Assembly (NCBI GenBank): GCA_028691975.1
Contig: JAQUYF010000001.1
Location: forward strand, 16,356-80,355
Direction of reading: 5' to 3'
Source of the DNA: Bacteroidales bacterium
Lineage (GTDB): Bacteria; Bacteroidota; Bacteroidia; Bacteroidales; UBA932
Length of the DNA: 64,000 bases
Shown piece by piece: positions 52,569 to 62,442 of the stretch. Both the position numbers and the translations under genes were made by a program. The stretch's first letter is position 1. Each line of letters begins with the position of its first letter. The notes under the pieces were generated by a model, which had not been told where the DNA came from, searched no databases, and was given only the letters and a program-made list of their open reading frames with translations.

Positions 52569-54923
52569 TTATTCTCCGAAGAAAATGACGGTAGCGCGGT
52601 TGCCGTTCAAATCAACGATTGTGAGGCGGTGGCGGCCTCGAGTCGGGATTATGCGTATCTTGTGCTCGCCATTGCTTGTGGAGCAGATATATTGATCATC
52701 AATGTGCCAAAATAGAGTCGCAGTCGGGTCTGAGTGAGCCGCCGAGAAGATAACTCCCTGACTCTTGGAGTCTAAGGCTACAGGTGCCGCTAATCTCATT
52801 CCGCTTTGCGGATAGATAATCTCAATAACGGAAGCGCCGGATGATGGGGAAGATTCGACTCCCGAAACTCCGCCACCATTCAAGAATTTTGGATGCAGCG
52901 GGGGCAACTGCCTGTAATCGCTGTGAGTACGCATATAATACCACTCTTGCGCGGGTGGGAGGATAAACCATGACACAGTTTTCATTTGAGACACACTGTA
53001 ACAGTCGCTGTTTACAATATACTGTTCATCCTGACTGAGATGGATTATCTTATGGTATGGACAGACTTCGGGACGCTGCGGAGCTGTCGGAGCGAGTATC
53101 GTATCAGGTGGATTGTCGACAGTGCAGTTATCCGATACCGGATGACCGCTCTGAGGACAGACCTCCACCTCTTCCAGATTCATTTCAGGGGTATCAAACC
53201 AGCTTGTTGCAGGAAGCGAACTGAAAATATCAAACATTATCGGTGCTGCATATCCGATTCCGGTCAGAAGAGGTCTCCCTTCTCCTGTACAATTGCCTGC
53301 CCATACAGCTACAACATATTGCGGAGTTACTCCGACACTCCATGCGTCTCGATTACCATAACTTGTTCCGGTTTTCCATGCTATTTTTTTTGCGGAGCTG
53401 AAAGACTGCCAACTGCTCTCTTCTTCCGGACGGTTTACATCCAATAGCGCTTCAAATGTGCACCAGATGGCACCTGCTGAGAGTGGATAGTCCTTCTCAC
53501 TATATGCCTTGTCGGCAAATGAGTTGAGTCTGGCGGCCATCCCGCAGTAGGCTGTTGCCAGATCGATGAGTTTGATTTCGGCTCCGCCCAAAATCAGTGA
53601 AAGGCCGTAAGTATTTGCACCTCTGGTGATGGTGGTGAACCCCATTTTCTGCAGCAGCAGAATAAATTTGTCAATACCGTAATCGTTCAGCATCTTAACC
53701 GAAGGTACATTCAGGGAGCGCCGGATGACGCTGTATGCAGGTACTGCTCCGTCAAAAGTATGATTGTAGTTGTGAGGTGAAAAGTCCTTGTAGTAGAAAG
53801 GTATGTCCGGAATCAAAGTAGTCGGAAGAATCTGACCTTCATCCAGCATGGCTGCATACAGAAACGGCTTCAAGGTGCTGCCGCTGCTGCGTGGGGCCTG
53901 TACAACATCTACCTCTTCGCCTTTGCCGTTGCCCGAGTTGCCGGTCGGTGAATTTACTTCAGGAATCTTCTTATCTACATTGCCGCAGTAGGCCAGTACA
54001 TGGCCGGTAGAGACATCCAGTACGACTGCCGCAATATTCTCAACCTTGTTGCTCTCAAACAGCTCAATATAGTTGGAAAGTATATTTTCGGTGCGAACCT
54101 GAAGAGCAAAATCTAAAGTGCTGAGGTATAGCTTGTCACCATTCTGCTTGCGCAGGGTCTCAAGGTAGTGATATGCTATATCGGGCATCGGATAGGGCTT
54201 ATCCGGGAGTAATTCATCCTTGGCAAGCGTGCACTCTATCTCAGATATGATACCTGTCGTATATAGCCTGTCCAATAAAAAGTTACGCTTAGTCAGCAGG
54301 GCATTTCTGTTCTTGCCGGGGTGGATCAGGGCGGGCGAGTTCGGCAGAACTGCAAGCATTGCGCTTTCAGCCCAAGACAGATCTTCGGCCGAGCGTCCGA
54401 AATATCTCCATGAAGCAGCCTCAAGCCCCACCACATTGCCTCCAAAAGGTGCATTTGCAGCGTACAGCGCCAAGATATCATCCTTAGAATACCTGATTTC
54501 CAGCCTGGTTGCGAGCACAGCTTCAATTATCTTTTCCGCCAAAGTACGCTTCTTGCCGTTACGACTCAGACGAATGACCTGCATGGAAATGGTACTTGCT
54601 CCGCTTCTGATCTCCTCTGCTTTGAAGTTCAGAAGCAACGCTCTTCCCACAGCGAGAGGATCAACGCCAGGATGAATGTAGAACCTCTTGTCTTCGTATG
54701 TAGTGATACATTTTGCAAATTTATTCGGGACAGAGTCAATCTTTGGGAAACGCCATTGCCCGTCTGCAGCGATGCGTGCACCCATCAGGCGGCCGTCATT
54801 GCTTTCAAGAACTGCAGAGACAGGTGTCTCGAACAAGTGCCTCGGAAGACACAACATGTACCCTGCAATAAGCAGAAGACTTGCAAAAACAGCGACTGCT
54901 GCGGTAATCTTGTTTTGCTTCAC
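52569..54923 (-). CDS. pbpC: Penicillin-binding protein 1C
   Basis: 784 residues. Bifunctional murein synthase anchored by one helix (about 9-28). Glycosyltransferase domain (about 55-230) with Glu77 in TTYEDKRFYIHPG and SGASTISMQV; transpeptidase domain (about 285-560) with Ser349 in SSGSTLKPF, RRSLNV and KTGTSYGNRDAW; C-terminal BiPBP_C-like module (about 695-780). Its head-to-head neighbour is a large alpha-2-macroglobulin lipoprotein; the two are adjacent in many Gram-negatives and are thought to act together in envelope defence. Start is the only ATG that keeps the membrane anchor. Confidence 0.95.
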   Translation of the reverse strand: MKQNKITAAVAVFASLLLIAGYMLCLPRHLFETPVSAVLESNDGRLMGARIAADGQWRFPKIDSVPNKFAKCITTYEDKRFYIHPGVDPLAVGRALLLNFKAEEIRSGASTISMQVIRLSRNGKKRTLAEKIIEAVLATRLEIRYSKDDILALYAANAPFGGNVVGLEAASWRYFGRSAEDLSWAESAMLAVLPNSPALIHPGKNRNALLTKRNFLLDRLYTTGIISEIECTLAKDELLPDKPYPMPDIAYHYLETLRKQNGDKLYLSTLDFALQVRTENILSNYIELFESNKVENIAAVVLDVSTGHVLAYCGNVDKKIPEVNSPTGNSGNGKGEEVDVVQAPRSSGSTLKPFLYAAMLDEGQILPTTLIPDIPFYYKDFSPHNYNHTFDGAVPAYSVIRRSLNVPSVKMLNDYGIDKFILLLQKMGFTTITRGANTYGLSLILGGAEIKLIDLATAYCGMAARLNSFADKAYSEKDYPLSAGAIWCTFEALLDVNRPEEESSWQSFSSAKKIAWKTGTSYGNRDAWSVGVTPQYVVAVWAGNCTGEGRPLLTGIGYAAPIMFDIFSSLPATSWFDTPEMNLEEVEVCPQSGHPVSDNCTVDNPPDTILAPTAPQRPEVCPYHKIIHLSQDEQYIVNSDCYSVSQMKTVSWFILPPAQEWYYMRTHSDYRQLPPLHPKFLNGGGVSGVESSPSSGASVIEIIYPQSGMRLAAPVALDSKSQGVIFSAAHSDPTATLFWHIDDQYICSTSNGEHKIRIIPTRGRHRLTIVDLNGNRATVIFFGE

Positions 54924-54945
54924 TTAGTTATATTTATTACATTTG
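54914..54945 (+). promoter_or_regulatory. Promoter of the alpha-2-macroglobulin gene
   Basis: TTTG at 54914-54917 (inside the first codons of pbpC on the other strand), 20 nt, then TACATTTG at 54938-54945, 23 nt before the ATG at 54969. Confidence 0.65.
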
Positions 54946-54953
54946 CAAAAATA
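54946..54953 (-). promoter_or_regulatory. -7 element of pbpC
   Basis: Minus-strand TATTTTTG, directly abutting the plus-strand -7 element at 54938-54945, so the two divergent promoters overlap within 45 bp and are likely controlled together. It lies 22 nt before the pbpC ATG. Confidence 0.5.
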
Positions 54954-54968
54954 CTAATTTAAACTATT

Positions 54969-57900
54969 ATGAAACGTCTTTTTCTATTGGCAACAGTGAT
55001 TGCGACAATATCAGTAGTCGCATCTTGCAATCAGATAGCAACAAACGGTGATTACAAATTGGAAGTATCCGAGCAGGTTAAGATTGACGAACCGATCATG
55101 ATGAGGCTTGGAGATACTCTCTCCTTTAAAGAGTCGTCCAATCAGGAAGCTGCTATAAAGAAAAATGTAAGCTTCTCTCCGAAAATAGATTTCGATGTAG
55201 AAGTACTTAACAGTCAGACAGCCCTTATTCACCCTAAGAGCCCGTTAAAATACAAGACCACTTATAAAATGGGAGTAAACGTGGGTAAGATCATTGGTGC
55301 CAAGTCTTCTAAAAAGAGTTACAGCATAAGTGTTGTTTCTCCTGTGTTAAGATACACAGACGGCAAACTTTCGATTCTTCCGGATGAAGAGAACTTTTTC
55401 ATAGAGGGAACGATAGAGTCTTCCGATCCGATTGACGGCAAATATATAGAAGCGGGGATGACCGTCAGTCGCAGTGGCTGTACGGTAGCGTGGAGTCACA
55501 GTGATGATGGCAGAAAGCATGGTTACAAAATAGATAATATAGTTCCGGAGGCTCAATCTTACAAACTTACCGTGAAGCGCGACTATTCGATGTACGACGA
55601 TCGGGAGATTGTGGAGATTACTTACGATGTTCCTGCAAAAGGTGAATTTTCAGTATTAGCGTCTGAAGTGTTTTTGGAGCCGTACAGATTTGAAATAGTA
55701 TTTTCTTCGGTTTTGGATAAAAGGCAAATTTATAACAATCTTATTACAATGCCGGGTGCAGGCAAGTTGAAGTTCCTGTCTGAAAATAATAAACTTGTAA
55801 TCTATCCGAGCGTCAAGGCTGAAGGGCATCAGAAGGTCACAATTGACAAATTGATCAAAAACACCAGGAACGGGACTCTTAATGATGACTGGAGCAGGAC
55901 TTTCCAGATTCCGTCCGATGAGCCTTCGGTTAAGTTTGTAAATAAGGGCGCGATATTGCCCTCAAGCAGTGGAATGAATATTCAGTTTCAGGCGGTTAAC
56001 TATGAAAAGATCAGAGTGCGTGTAAAGCAGATTTACGAAAACAACGTGCTTCAGTATCTGCAAAGTAACAGCCTCAACAGCACGGATTCGTATATCGACA
56101 GAGTGGCCCGCACCATAAAAGATACAACATTTGCCCTGGGAGATCCGACATCCGTCAAATTGAAAAATATTGCAATATACGGATTGAATCTTTCCGATAT
56201 TGTCAAGATACAGAAGGGAGCCATATACAAAGTGGAGATCCGCGGTGTAAACCCACTTGTGGATCTCGGAGAGGACTATTGGGAAAGCGACTATTACTTT
56301 GGAAACTGGAGTGATTATGGACAGAGATCGAAGAATATACTTGTTTCCGATTTAGGAGTGATCGTGAAAGGTTCGGATTTGGGCGAATACACATTTTTTG
56401 TAACCAACCTTCTTACTACCGCACCGGTTTCAGGAGCGAAAATAATGGCTTACAACAATGTTAATCAATTGGTTGGCGAGGCCACGACAAATGGAGAAGG
56501 AAAGGCTGTTGTAACATCGACGGATAAGCCGTACAGTGCTATTATTTCCGCAGGGCAGGAGAAAACATATATAAAAATAGGGGATTCTCCACTATCGATA
56601 AGTAATTTTGAGGTAGGTGGTACTGCCGTACAGAAAGGGCAGAAAGGATTCATTTTTGGAGAGAGAGGAGTCTGGAGGCCGGGCGATGATATATACCTTA
56701 CATTTATATCAATGGTTATAGATGGTAAATTACCTGACAATCATCCTGTTACCGCAGTGTTGTGTAATCCGCAGGGGCAGGAGATCAAGACCATTACCAA
56801 CAACAGCGGTATGAACGGGATGTACACTTTCAAATTCTCTACAGATGCCAATGCCCCGACGGGCAATTGGAGTGTAAGGATTGAAGCAGGCGGAGTGACT
56901 TACAACAAAACTGTCAAGATTGAGACAGTCAAGCCTAATAAGTTATTGATTAACTTTGCTTTGGATCAGGAGCCGGTCCCTTTCAGCAGTATCAAAGGTT
57001 CCGTATCTGCAAAGTGGCTCGTAGGCAACCCTGCCGCCAATCTCGAGACAAGAGTAGAGGCCGAACTTACACGTGCAAGCACCTCTTTTAAAGGTTATCC
57101 CAACTATGTATTTGAAGATCTTTCAAGGGGCTTTTATTCACAGGGATATAACATTTCAAGCGGTAAGACAGACAGTGAAGGCAACTTTTACTTCAATAGC
57201 TATATCACTAAATCTCGCGAGATACCGGGTCTGATCAATGTAATGTTTACCACACGTGTCTTTGAGCCGAGCGGAGATTTCAGCATAGACAATTACGCAA
57301 CGGTATTTTCTCCTTTCGATACTTACATCGGTATCAATATGAACGAAGAAGAGAGTGCATGGGGCAGCAAATATTGGGATATTAAAAAGCCGCATACGGT
57401 AGATATCGTAGCAGTTAACGCCTCCGGAGCCACACTTCTCAGGCAGATGAATGTCTCGGTAGATGTATACAGAATAGGCTGGAACTGGTGGTGGGGATCA
57501 TCATACAGCGAATTGGCTTCATACTCGAGAGATTCATATAATCAGCCTTACAAGAGTTTCAATGTCACTCTTAAAAATGGAAAAGGAAGCTTCGATATGG
57601 ATATGAGTGCTCAGGAGAGCGGATACTTCTTCTTCAGGGTAACTGATCCGAATGGTGGACATGCTGCCTCGCGTGCTGTTATGGTCTCTTCCGGATATTA
57701 CGAAGGTGACGATGGCCGACAGGATGCCGCAGTCAAGCTGACAACTTCTCTTGACAAAGAAAACTATAAAGTGGGAGAGACAGCTCGATTGACTATCCCT
57801 TCAGCTGTTGGAGCAAAGGCCCTTGTTTCCCTTGAAAAGGGTGAAAAGGTAGTGAAAAGCTTTTGGGTGGACTGCAAAGGTGCATCTACAGAGATAGCTG

Positions 57901-60302
57901 TGCCGCTGACCGCTGATATGACTCCTAATATTTACGCATCCGTGACGCTTATTCAGCCTCATAACAATACTGTAAATGATGCTCCAATCAGGATGTTCGG
58001 TATTCAGAGGATCAATGTTGAAGATGCGGCAACTCACCTGAATCCTGTTATTGCGGTACCTGATGAGATTAGGCCCGAAAGCGAAGTTACTGTAACGGTA
58101 AGCGAGCAGAGTGGTCGTCCGATGAGCTATGTACTTGCATTGGTGGATGAAGGCTTGCTCTCTCTTACGAGATACAGGACACCTAATCCGTGGGATACAT
58201 TTTATGCAACAGAAGCTCTCGGAGTCTCTACATGGGACCTGTACGATCTGGTTATCGGAGCTTACGGCGCCAGGATGGAGCAGCTCTTTGCAATCGGCGG
58301 TGACGGCGAGGAGAGCGGCCGGATTGTTTCCAATCTTCAGGCCGAAAGATTCAAACCTGTATCAATGTTTATGGGACCATTTACCGTCAAGGCAAAAGGT
58401 AAAGAGAAACATAAAGTTACAATACCTCCATACATCGGCAATCTGCGCGTGATGGTAGTTGCTACCGACGGTAAGGCTCAGGGATGCGCCGAAAAGAATG
58501 TTTCCGTTAATAAACCGGTTATGGTGCAGGCCTCCATGTCCCGTGTTATCGGCACTGAAGAAGAAATTATACTGCCTGTAACAGTGTTCTCTACACAAGA
58601 CAACATAGGTAAGGTGACAGTCAAAATCGAGACTAATTCGCTGCTTTCCGTTTCGGATAGTGACACACAGTCCGTAACTTTCTCAAGATCAGGAGAGCAG
58701 ATGGTATATTTCAGGCTGAAAGCCTCCGCAGTAGAAGGAACAGGTACAATTAAAACTATAGCAAAAAGTTCGTCAGATGAGGCTCACGAAGAGATAGAGA
58801 TAGATGTCCGCAACCCTAACCCTCCAACTACAACTTCTATGACCGTACTGCTTAAGAGTAAAGAGAGTAAAAAGATACATTATGATTATGCGGGGATGAT
58901 CGGGACGAACAGAGCCTCCATTGAGGCTTCCACACTGCCTCCTGTAGATTTGGATTTCAGACTGAAATATCTAATCGGATACCCTCACGGATGTATTGAA
59001 CAGACGGTTTCCGCTGCTTTCCCTCAACTTTACCTTGGGGAGTTGATGACACTCTCCGGAGAACGCTCGGCACAGTGTGAAGCCAACATCAAGGCTGCTA
59101 TCGCAAAACTTCCATCTTTTGCAATAGCCGGTGGAGGATTTACCTACTGGCCTGGGACATCTGCTTACGCAGGAACTTCAGTATGGGGAACTATTTATGC
59201 AGCGCATTTCATGATTGAAGCGCAGGCAAAGGGCTATGCTGTCCCTGTTCAGCTTCGCAAAAATGTGTTAAAATATATTAAATCCAAGGTTTCAGGCACA
59301 GACTTGAGTGCTATTGACAAGGCTTACGGCTGTTATGTACTTGCTCTTTCAGGAGATGCTCCTCGTGGTGTCATGAACCGCATGAGGGAAGAGATTACTT
59401 CGTATCAAAATAATGTAGGCTGGATGCTTGCTGCTGCATACGCTGCAGATGGAAAAAAGGATGTATCGCGCAATGTAATTGAGAAAATCTCCGGACGTGC
59501 CGAAGGCAAGATCGATCCATTCTCATGGAGCTTCGAAAGCCTGGAACGTAATGAAGCTGTTATTGCAATGACATACAACAGCATAGGCGAGAAGGTAAAG
59601 GCTTTTAAAGTAGTTGAAACTCTTTCCGGCAAGATGAACAATCGTGCACATTATATGAGTACTCAGAGTACCGCATGGGCTTTGAAAGCTGTTGCCGACT
59701 ATTCACGCGGCCTTGGTAAAGGTGGAGTGAATGTAATTGTCAAAGCAGCCGGCAACAACATGAATCTTATTGATGACAAGTCATTTGCGCAAAGCGTGTT
59801 GGACCCGACAGGTGCGCGAGCCATTGATCTTGAGCTGGTAAACAACAGTGATGCTCCAGCGTATGTTGTAGTAAGTTCTACCGGTATTCCTGAAAAGGGA
59901 GAAGAGATTGCACAGGCAAACGGTCTCAGGATGGTTGTCAACTACAATTTGGCAGACGGTACAGCTGTGGATCCTTTCAATTTAGAGCAGGGGACCGACT
60001 TCAATATTGTAGTCAATGTTTTGAACACAAGCACAACCAATTATACCAATATGGCTCTGACACAGATCATTCCATCAGGATGGGAGATACGTAACGACCG
60101 AAGCGAAAAGATGTATCAGGACTACAGAGACGACAGGGTGTACAGCTACTTTGACCTGAATGCCTCTACATCACATACAATAACAATCAGGGCTACAGCC
60201 ACTTATAAAGGAAGATTTTACCTCCCGTCATTTATTTGCGAAGCAATGTATGACGAGACGGTCAATGCTTCATCAAAGGGAGGCTGGTGTACAGTAAGAT
60301 GA
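54969..60302 (+). CDS. Bacterial alpha-2-macroglobulin lipoprotein
   Basis: 1777 residues. Lipoprotein signal MKRLFLLATVIATISVVASC. Macroglobulin-like beta domains fill about 30-1000 (MG2-type segment near 545-640: KGFIFGERGVWRPGDDIYLT), then the A2M domain (about 1070-1170) with SYVLALVDEGLL, and the thioester domain with C1342-I-E-Q in YPHGCIEQTVSAAFPQLYL. The intact CxEQ predicts a reactive thioester that can trap attacking proteases covalently. Likely anchored in the periplasm and linked to PBP1C, whose gene is divergent. Its 3' end overlaps the convergent gene by 30 nt. Confidence 0.95.
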   Translation: MKRLFLLATVIATISVVASCNQIATNGDYKLEVSEQVKIDEPIMMRLGDTLSFKESSNQEAAIKKNVSFSPKIDFDVEVLNSQTALIHPKSPLKYKTTYKMGVNVGKIIGAKSSKKSYSISVVSPVLRYTDGKLSILPDEENFFIEGTIESSDPIDGKYIEAGMTVSRSGCTVAWSHSDDGRKHGYKIDNIVPEAQSYKLTVKRDYSMYDDREIVEITYDVPAKGEFSVLASEVFLEPYRFEIVFSSVLDKRQIYNNLITMPGAGKLKFLSENNKLVIYPSVKAEGHQKVTIDKLIKNTRNGTLNDDWSRTFQIPSDEPSVKFVNKGAILPSSSGMNIQFQAVNYEKIRVRVKQIYENNVLQYLQSNSLNSTDSYIDRVARTIKDTTFALGDPTSVKLKNIAIYGLNLSDIVKIQKGAIYKVEIRGVNPLVDLGEDYWESDYYFGNWSDYGQRSKNILVSDLGVIVKGSDLGEYTFFVTNLLTTAPVSGAKIMAYNNVNQLVGEATTNGEGKAVVTSTDKPYSAIISAGQEKTYIKIGDSPLSISNFEVGGTAVQKGQKGFIFGERGVWRPGDDIYLTFISMVIDGKLPDNHPVTAVLCNPQGQEIKTITNNSGMNGMYTFKFSTDANAPTGNWSVRIEAGGVTYNKTVKIETVKPNKLLINFALDQEPVPFSSIKGSVSAKWLVGNPAANLETRVEAELTRASTSFKGYPNYVFEDLSRGFYSQGYNISSGKTDSEGNFYFNSYITKSREIPGLINVMFTTRVFEPSGDFSIDNYATVFSPFDTYIGINMNEEESAWGSKYWDIKKPHTVDIVAVNASGATLLRQMNVSVDVYRIGWNWWWGSSYSELASYSRDSYNQPYKSFNVTLKNGKGSFDMDMSAQESGYFFFRVTDPNGGHAASRAVMVSSGYYEGDDGRQDAAVKLTTSLDKENYKVGETARLTIPSAVGAKALVSLEKGEKVVKSFWVDCKGASTEIAVPLTADMTPNIYASVTLIQPHNNTVNDAPIRMFGIQRINVEDAATHLNPVIAVPDEIRPESEVTVTVSEQSGRPMSYVLALVDEGLLSLTRYRTPNPWDTFYATEALGVSTWDLYDLVIGAYGARMEQLFAIGGDGEESGRIVSNLQAERFKPVSMFMGPFTVKAKGKEKHKVTIPPYIGNLRVMVVATDGKAQGCAEKNVSVNKPVMVQASMSRVIGTEEEIILPVTVFSTQDNIGKVTVKIETNSLLSVSDSDTQSVTFSRSGEQMVYFRLKASAVEGTGTIKTIAKSSSDEAHEEIEIDVRNPNPPTTTSMTVLLKSKESKKIHYDYAGMIGTNRASIEASTLPPVDLDFRLKYLIGYPHGCIEQTVSAAFPQLYLGELMTLSGERSAQCEANIKAAIAKLPSFAIAGGGFTYWPGTSAYAGTSVWGTIYAAHFMIEAQAKGYAVPVQLRKNVLKYIKSKVSGTDLSAIDKAYGCYVLALSGDAPRGVMNRMREEITSYQNNVGWMLAAAYAADGKKDVSRNVIEKISGRAEGKIDPFSWSFESLERNEAVIAMTYNSIGEKVKAFKVVETLSGKMNNRAHYMSTQSTAWALKAVADYSRGLGKGGVNVIVKAAGNNMNLIDDKSFAQSVLDPTGARAIDLELVNNSDAPAYVVVSSTGIPEKGEEIAQANGLRMVVNYNLADGTAVDPFNLEQGTDFNIVVNVLNTSTTNYTNMALTQIIPSGWEIRNDRSEKMYQDYRDDRVYSYFDLNASTSHTITIRATATYKGRFYLPSFICEAMYDETVNASSKGGWCTVR

Positions 60303-62366
60303 TATTTTTTCGGCAATTATGCCGGAAATAATCATTGAGGCACGCTTAGTGTATTGAGGCTGGCTGCTGTAACAAACGACAGGAAGGCACCATTCGAGGA
60401 AAGGAAACAAGTACGGAAGGATGGTGCTTTCATTATGTGCACAATTAATTGCATAGCTGCGCATTTTGGCCGTGAGGCCTACATTCTTATTGATAAACTC
60501 GGCGTTGCTTCCCGTATACTTTGTATTAAAAGGTTCCGTGTCGCTAAGAGAGTTGCTCTTCGTGTAGAAATCGATTGCAAAGCGAATATAGTCTTCATAC
60601 TCCTTCTCGCTCTTGCAAGGGGCATTGTCCACCATCATAATCACTTCTAAACGGGCAAAGTCGGATACTGCGCATCTCATCTGAGTCTCGGAGAAGTCAA
60701 TCAGAAAAACATTCAGTTTGTCATCCAACAGTATATTCTGCATATTCAGATCTCCATGGCATATCGCTGAGTAGTAGTCAATCGTATAGTCTCGCATCTT
60801 TGGATAGATGTGCTGTAGAAACCAGTATGGATTGAGCATATCACGGCCCAACTCTTCGATATAAACGTACTGCTGCCCGCTGTCTATGTTTAGCTCCTGT
60901 TTTGCCGTTTGGAAGATGTGAGGGAAGAAAACTGAGGTCGGATCATGTTCTGCGAATGGTTTAATGGCATTTTTTACTGCCTGGCCGTACCATGGATAGA
61001 GTATTTTCAGAAAGATTTTATCGAAAATAGGGATGAGAGTTGTCAAGTCCTCTTTCAGATAATAATCGGTTAACCATTTGAGTTCTGACCCGTCTCCACC
61101 TATGCCGACGAAATTGTATCTCAGAGCACCCATGTTATCAAAAAATTCGGTACCTATGATTTGGGCACTGTTGTTCATAATGTATGGCAAGGCGTTGTAG
61201 CGGCATCTTGAAGACTCTCTGTCAATCATTGCCTTGTTTGCAACTTTCATGACGGTAGGGCGGAGCCTGCGGCCGTGGCTGTCGTATGAAGTGACCTGGA
61301 GCGTCTGTGCCGAGAAGCCGCCATGTAGCTTCTTGACTTCAATCTTTGCCGAATCAGTGTAAATCCTTCGCGCAAGAAATTCTTTGTAGAGCTCAAGATT
61401 GCCGTCGCACTCAATGACCAACCTTGTATCTTTAAAGTTTACAGACTTGTTGGGGTGGAAAAGGGCCACTTCCGGCATTTGCAGCACCATATTTTCATCA
61501 ATGTTGCAGATGCCGAGTATAGAATTGAGGGTAAGGTTTTCTTTAATAATTTTGTTGAAAGGGGTGCCTGATTCGCACTTTTTCCACTCTTCCAGAGTGT
61601 AGATGCATCCGTGTGTTGAGGTCGGCTCTCCGTCCCGTTGGAAAATAATGGAAATTAGCGGCTTTTCCTGCTGGTAAATAACATATAGAGATTCAGGAAG
61701 TGCATCGGTATAGTTGTCGGCCTTATCTTTCTGAAGAGCAGCAAGCAGCTCTTTTATGGTAATATCTACCTGTTGAGGCTTGTAGTACCCGCGCGGCGTG
61801 GTCCCAAAAGAGCAGCCTCTCATTAAGTAAATACCTGTCTTCTCGGGGTGCTCTGTGATGCGAAAGTCATTTTGGCCGGGTGCTTCTTTATTGATAAAGC
61901 CGGCACAGGTCTCTGTTACAAAGCATGATACTTTTTCATGATCTTCAGCTCCGATTCCTTCGGCCGGTGAGCCGACACCGACTGCAAATTGCAGTTCGTT
62001 GTATCCGGCGAGTGTCAGGTTGTCCCAATTAACCAGTTCGGTCGTGATAACTTCTTTATCCTGCTGAAGTGATGAGATTGCCTGCTCAGCACTCTCCATA
62101 ATCTTTATTAATGAAGATATACCGGCCATCTCGAGTATACTTTTAATTGAAGGATTGACTTTGACTAATATGAGATCTCCACCTTTGGCAGAGAGTGTTT
62201 TCTTTGATTTGATGATAATTCTTATGCCCATACTTGCCAAATAGAGGCAATCTGAGAAGTCAAGTATTACGAAAATACTGTTGTTGACGAGCTGTTCGAC
62301 TTCATTATCAATCTCTTGAGCTTTTAAGCTGTCAAGTCTTTCAGGAAGTTTGTATATGTTTACCAT
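60273..62366 (-). CDS. STAS domain fused to an aminoglycoside-phosphotransferase-like kinase fold
   Basis: 697 residues, no signal or membrane segment. N-terminal STAS domain (about 1-105: VILDFSDCLYLASMGIRIII, where Ser would be the phosphorylatable residue of an anti-sigma antagonist). A middle part (about 110-400) is unrecognised. The C-terminal part (about 360-650) has a kinase-fold core: HGDLNMQN at 537-544 with D539 and N544, and IDFSE with D557, the catalytic-loop and DFG-like positions. I recall similar C-terminal domains among 'ternary complex-associated' domains of signalling or conflict systems, unverified. Tail-to-tail overlap of 30 nt with the alpha-2-macroglobulin gene. Function unknown. 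Confidence 0.75.
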   Translation of the reverse strand: MVNIYKLPERLDSLKAQEIDNEVEQLVNNSIFVILDFSDCLYLASMGIRIIIKSKKTLSAKGGDLILVKVNPSIKSILEMAGISSLIKIMESAEQAISSLQQDKEVITTELVNWDNLTLAGYNELQFAVGVGSPAEGIGAEDHEKVSCFVTETCAGFINKEAPGQNDFRITEHPEKTGIYLMRGCSFGTTPRGYYKPQQVDITIKELLAALQKDKADNYTDALPESLYVIYQQEKPLISIIFQRDGEPTSTHGCIYTLEEWKKCESGTPFNKIIKENLTLNSILGICNIDENMVLQMPEVALFHPNKSVNFKDTRLVIECDGNLELYKEFLARRIYTDSAKIEVKKLHGGFSAQTLQVTSYDSHGRRLRPTVMKVANKAMIDRESSRCRYNALPYIMNNSAQIIGTEFFDNMGALRYNFVGIGGDGSELKWLTDYYLKEDLTTLIPIFDKIFLKILYPWYGQAVKNAIKPFAEHDPTSVFFPHIFQTAKQELNIDSGQQYVYIEELGRDMLNPYWFLQHIYPKMRDYTIDYYSAICHGDLNMQNILLDDKLNVFLIDFSETQMRCAVSDFARLEVIMMVDNAPCKSEKEYEDYIRFAIDFYTKSNSLSDTEPFNTKYTGSNAEFINKNVGLTAKMRSYAINCAHNESTILPYLFPFLEWCLPVVCYSSQPQYTKRASMIISGIIAEKISSYCTPASL

Positions 62367-62411
62367 AGTCGCATTATTTTAATAATGACATAAAGTTACT
62401 ACAAATTTCGT

Positions 62412-62419
62412 TATCTTTG
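62412..62419 (+). promoter_or_regulatory. -7 element of the DUF308 gene
   Basis: TATCTTTG, 23 nt before the ATG at 62443. No clear -33 element. Confidence 0.55.
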
Positions 62420-62442
62420 CCTCAATTAAAAATAACAATAAA

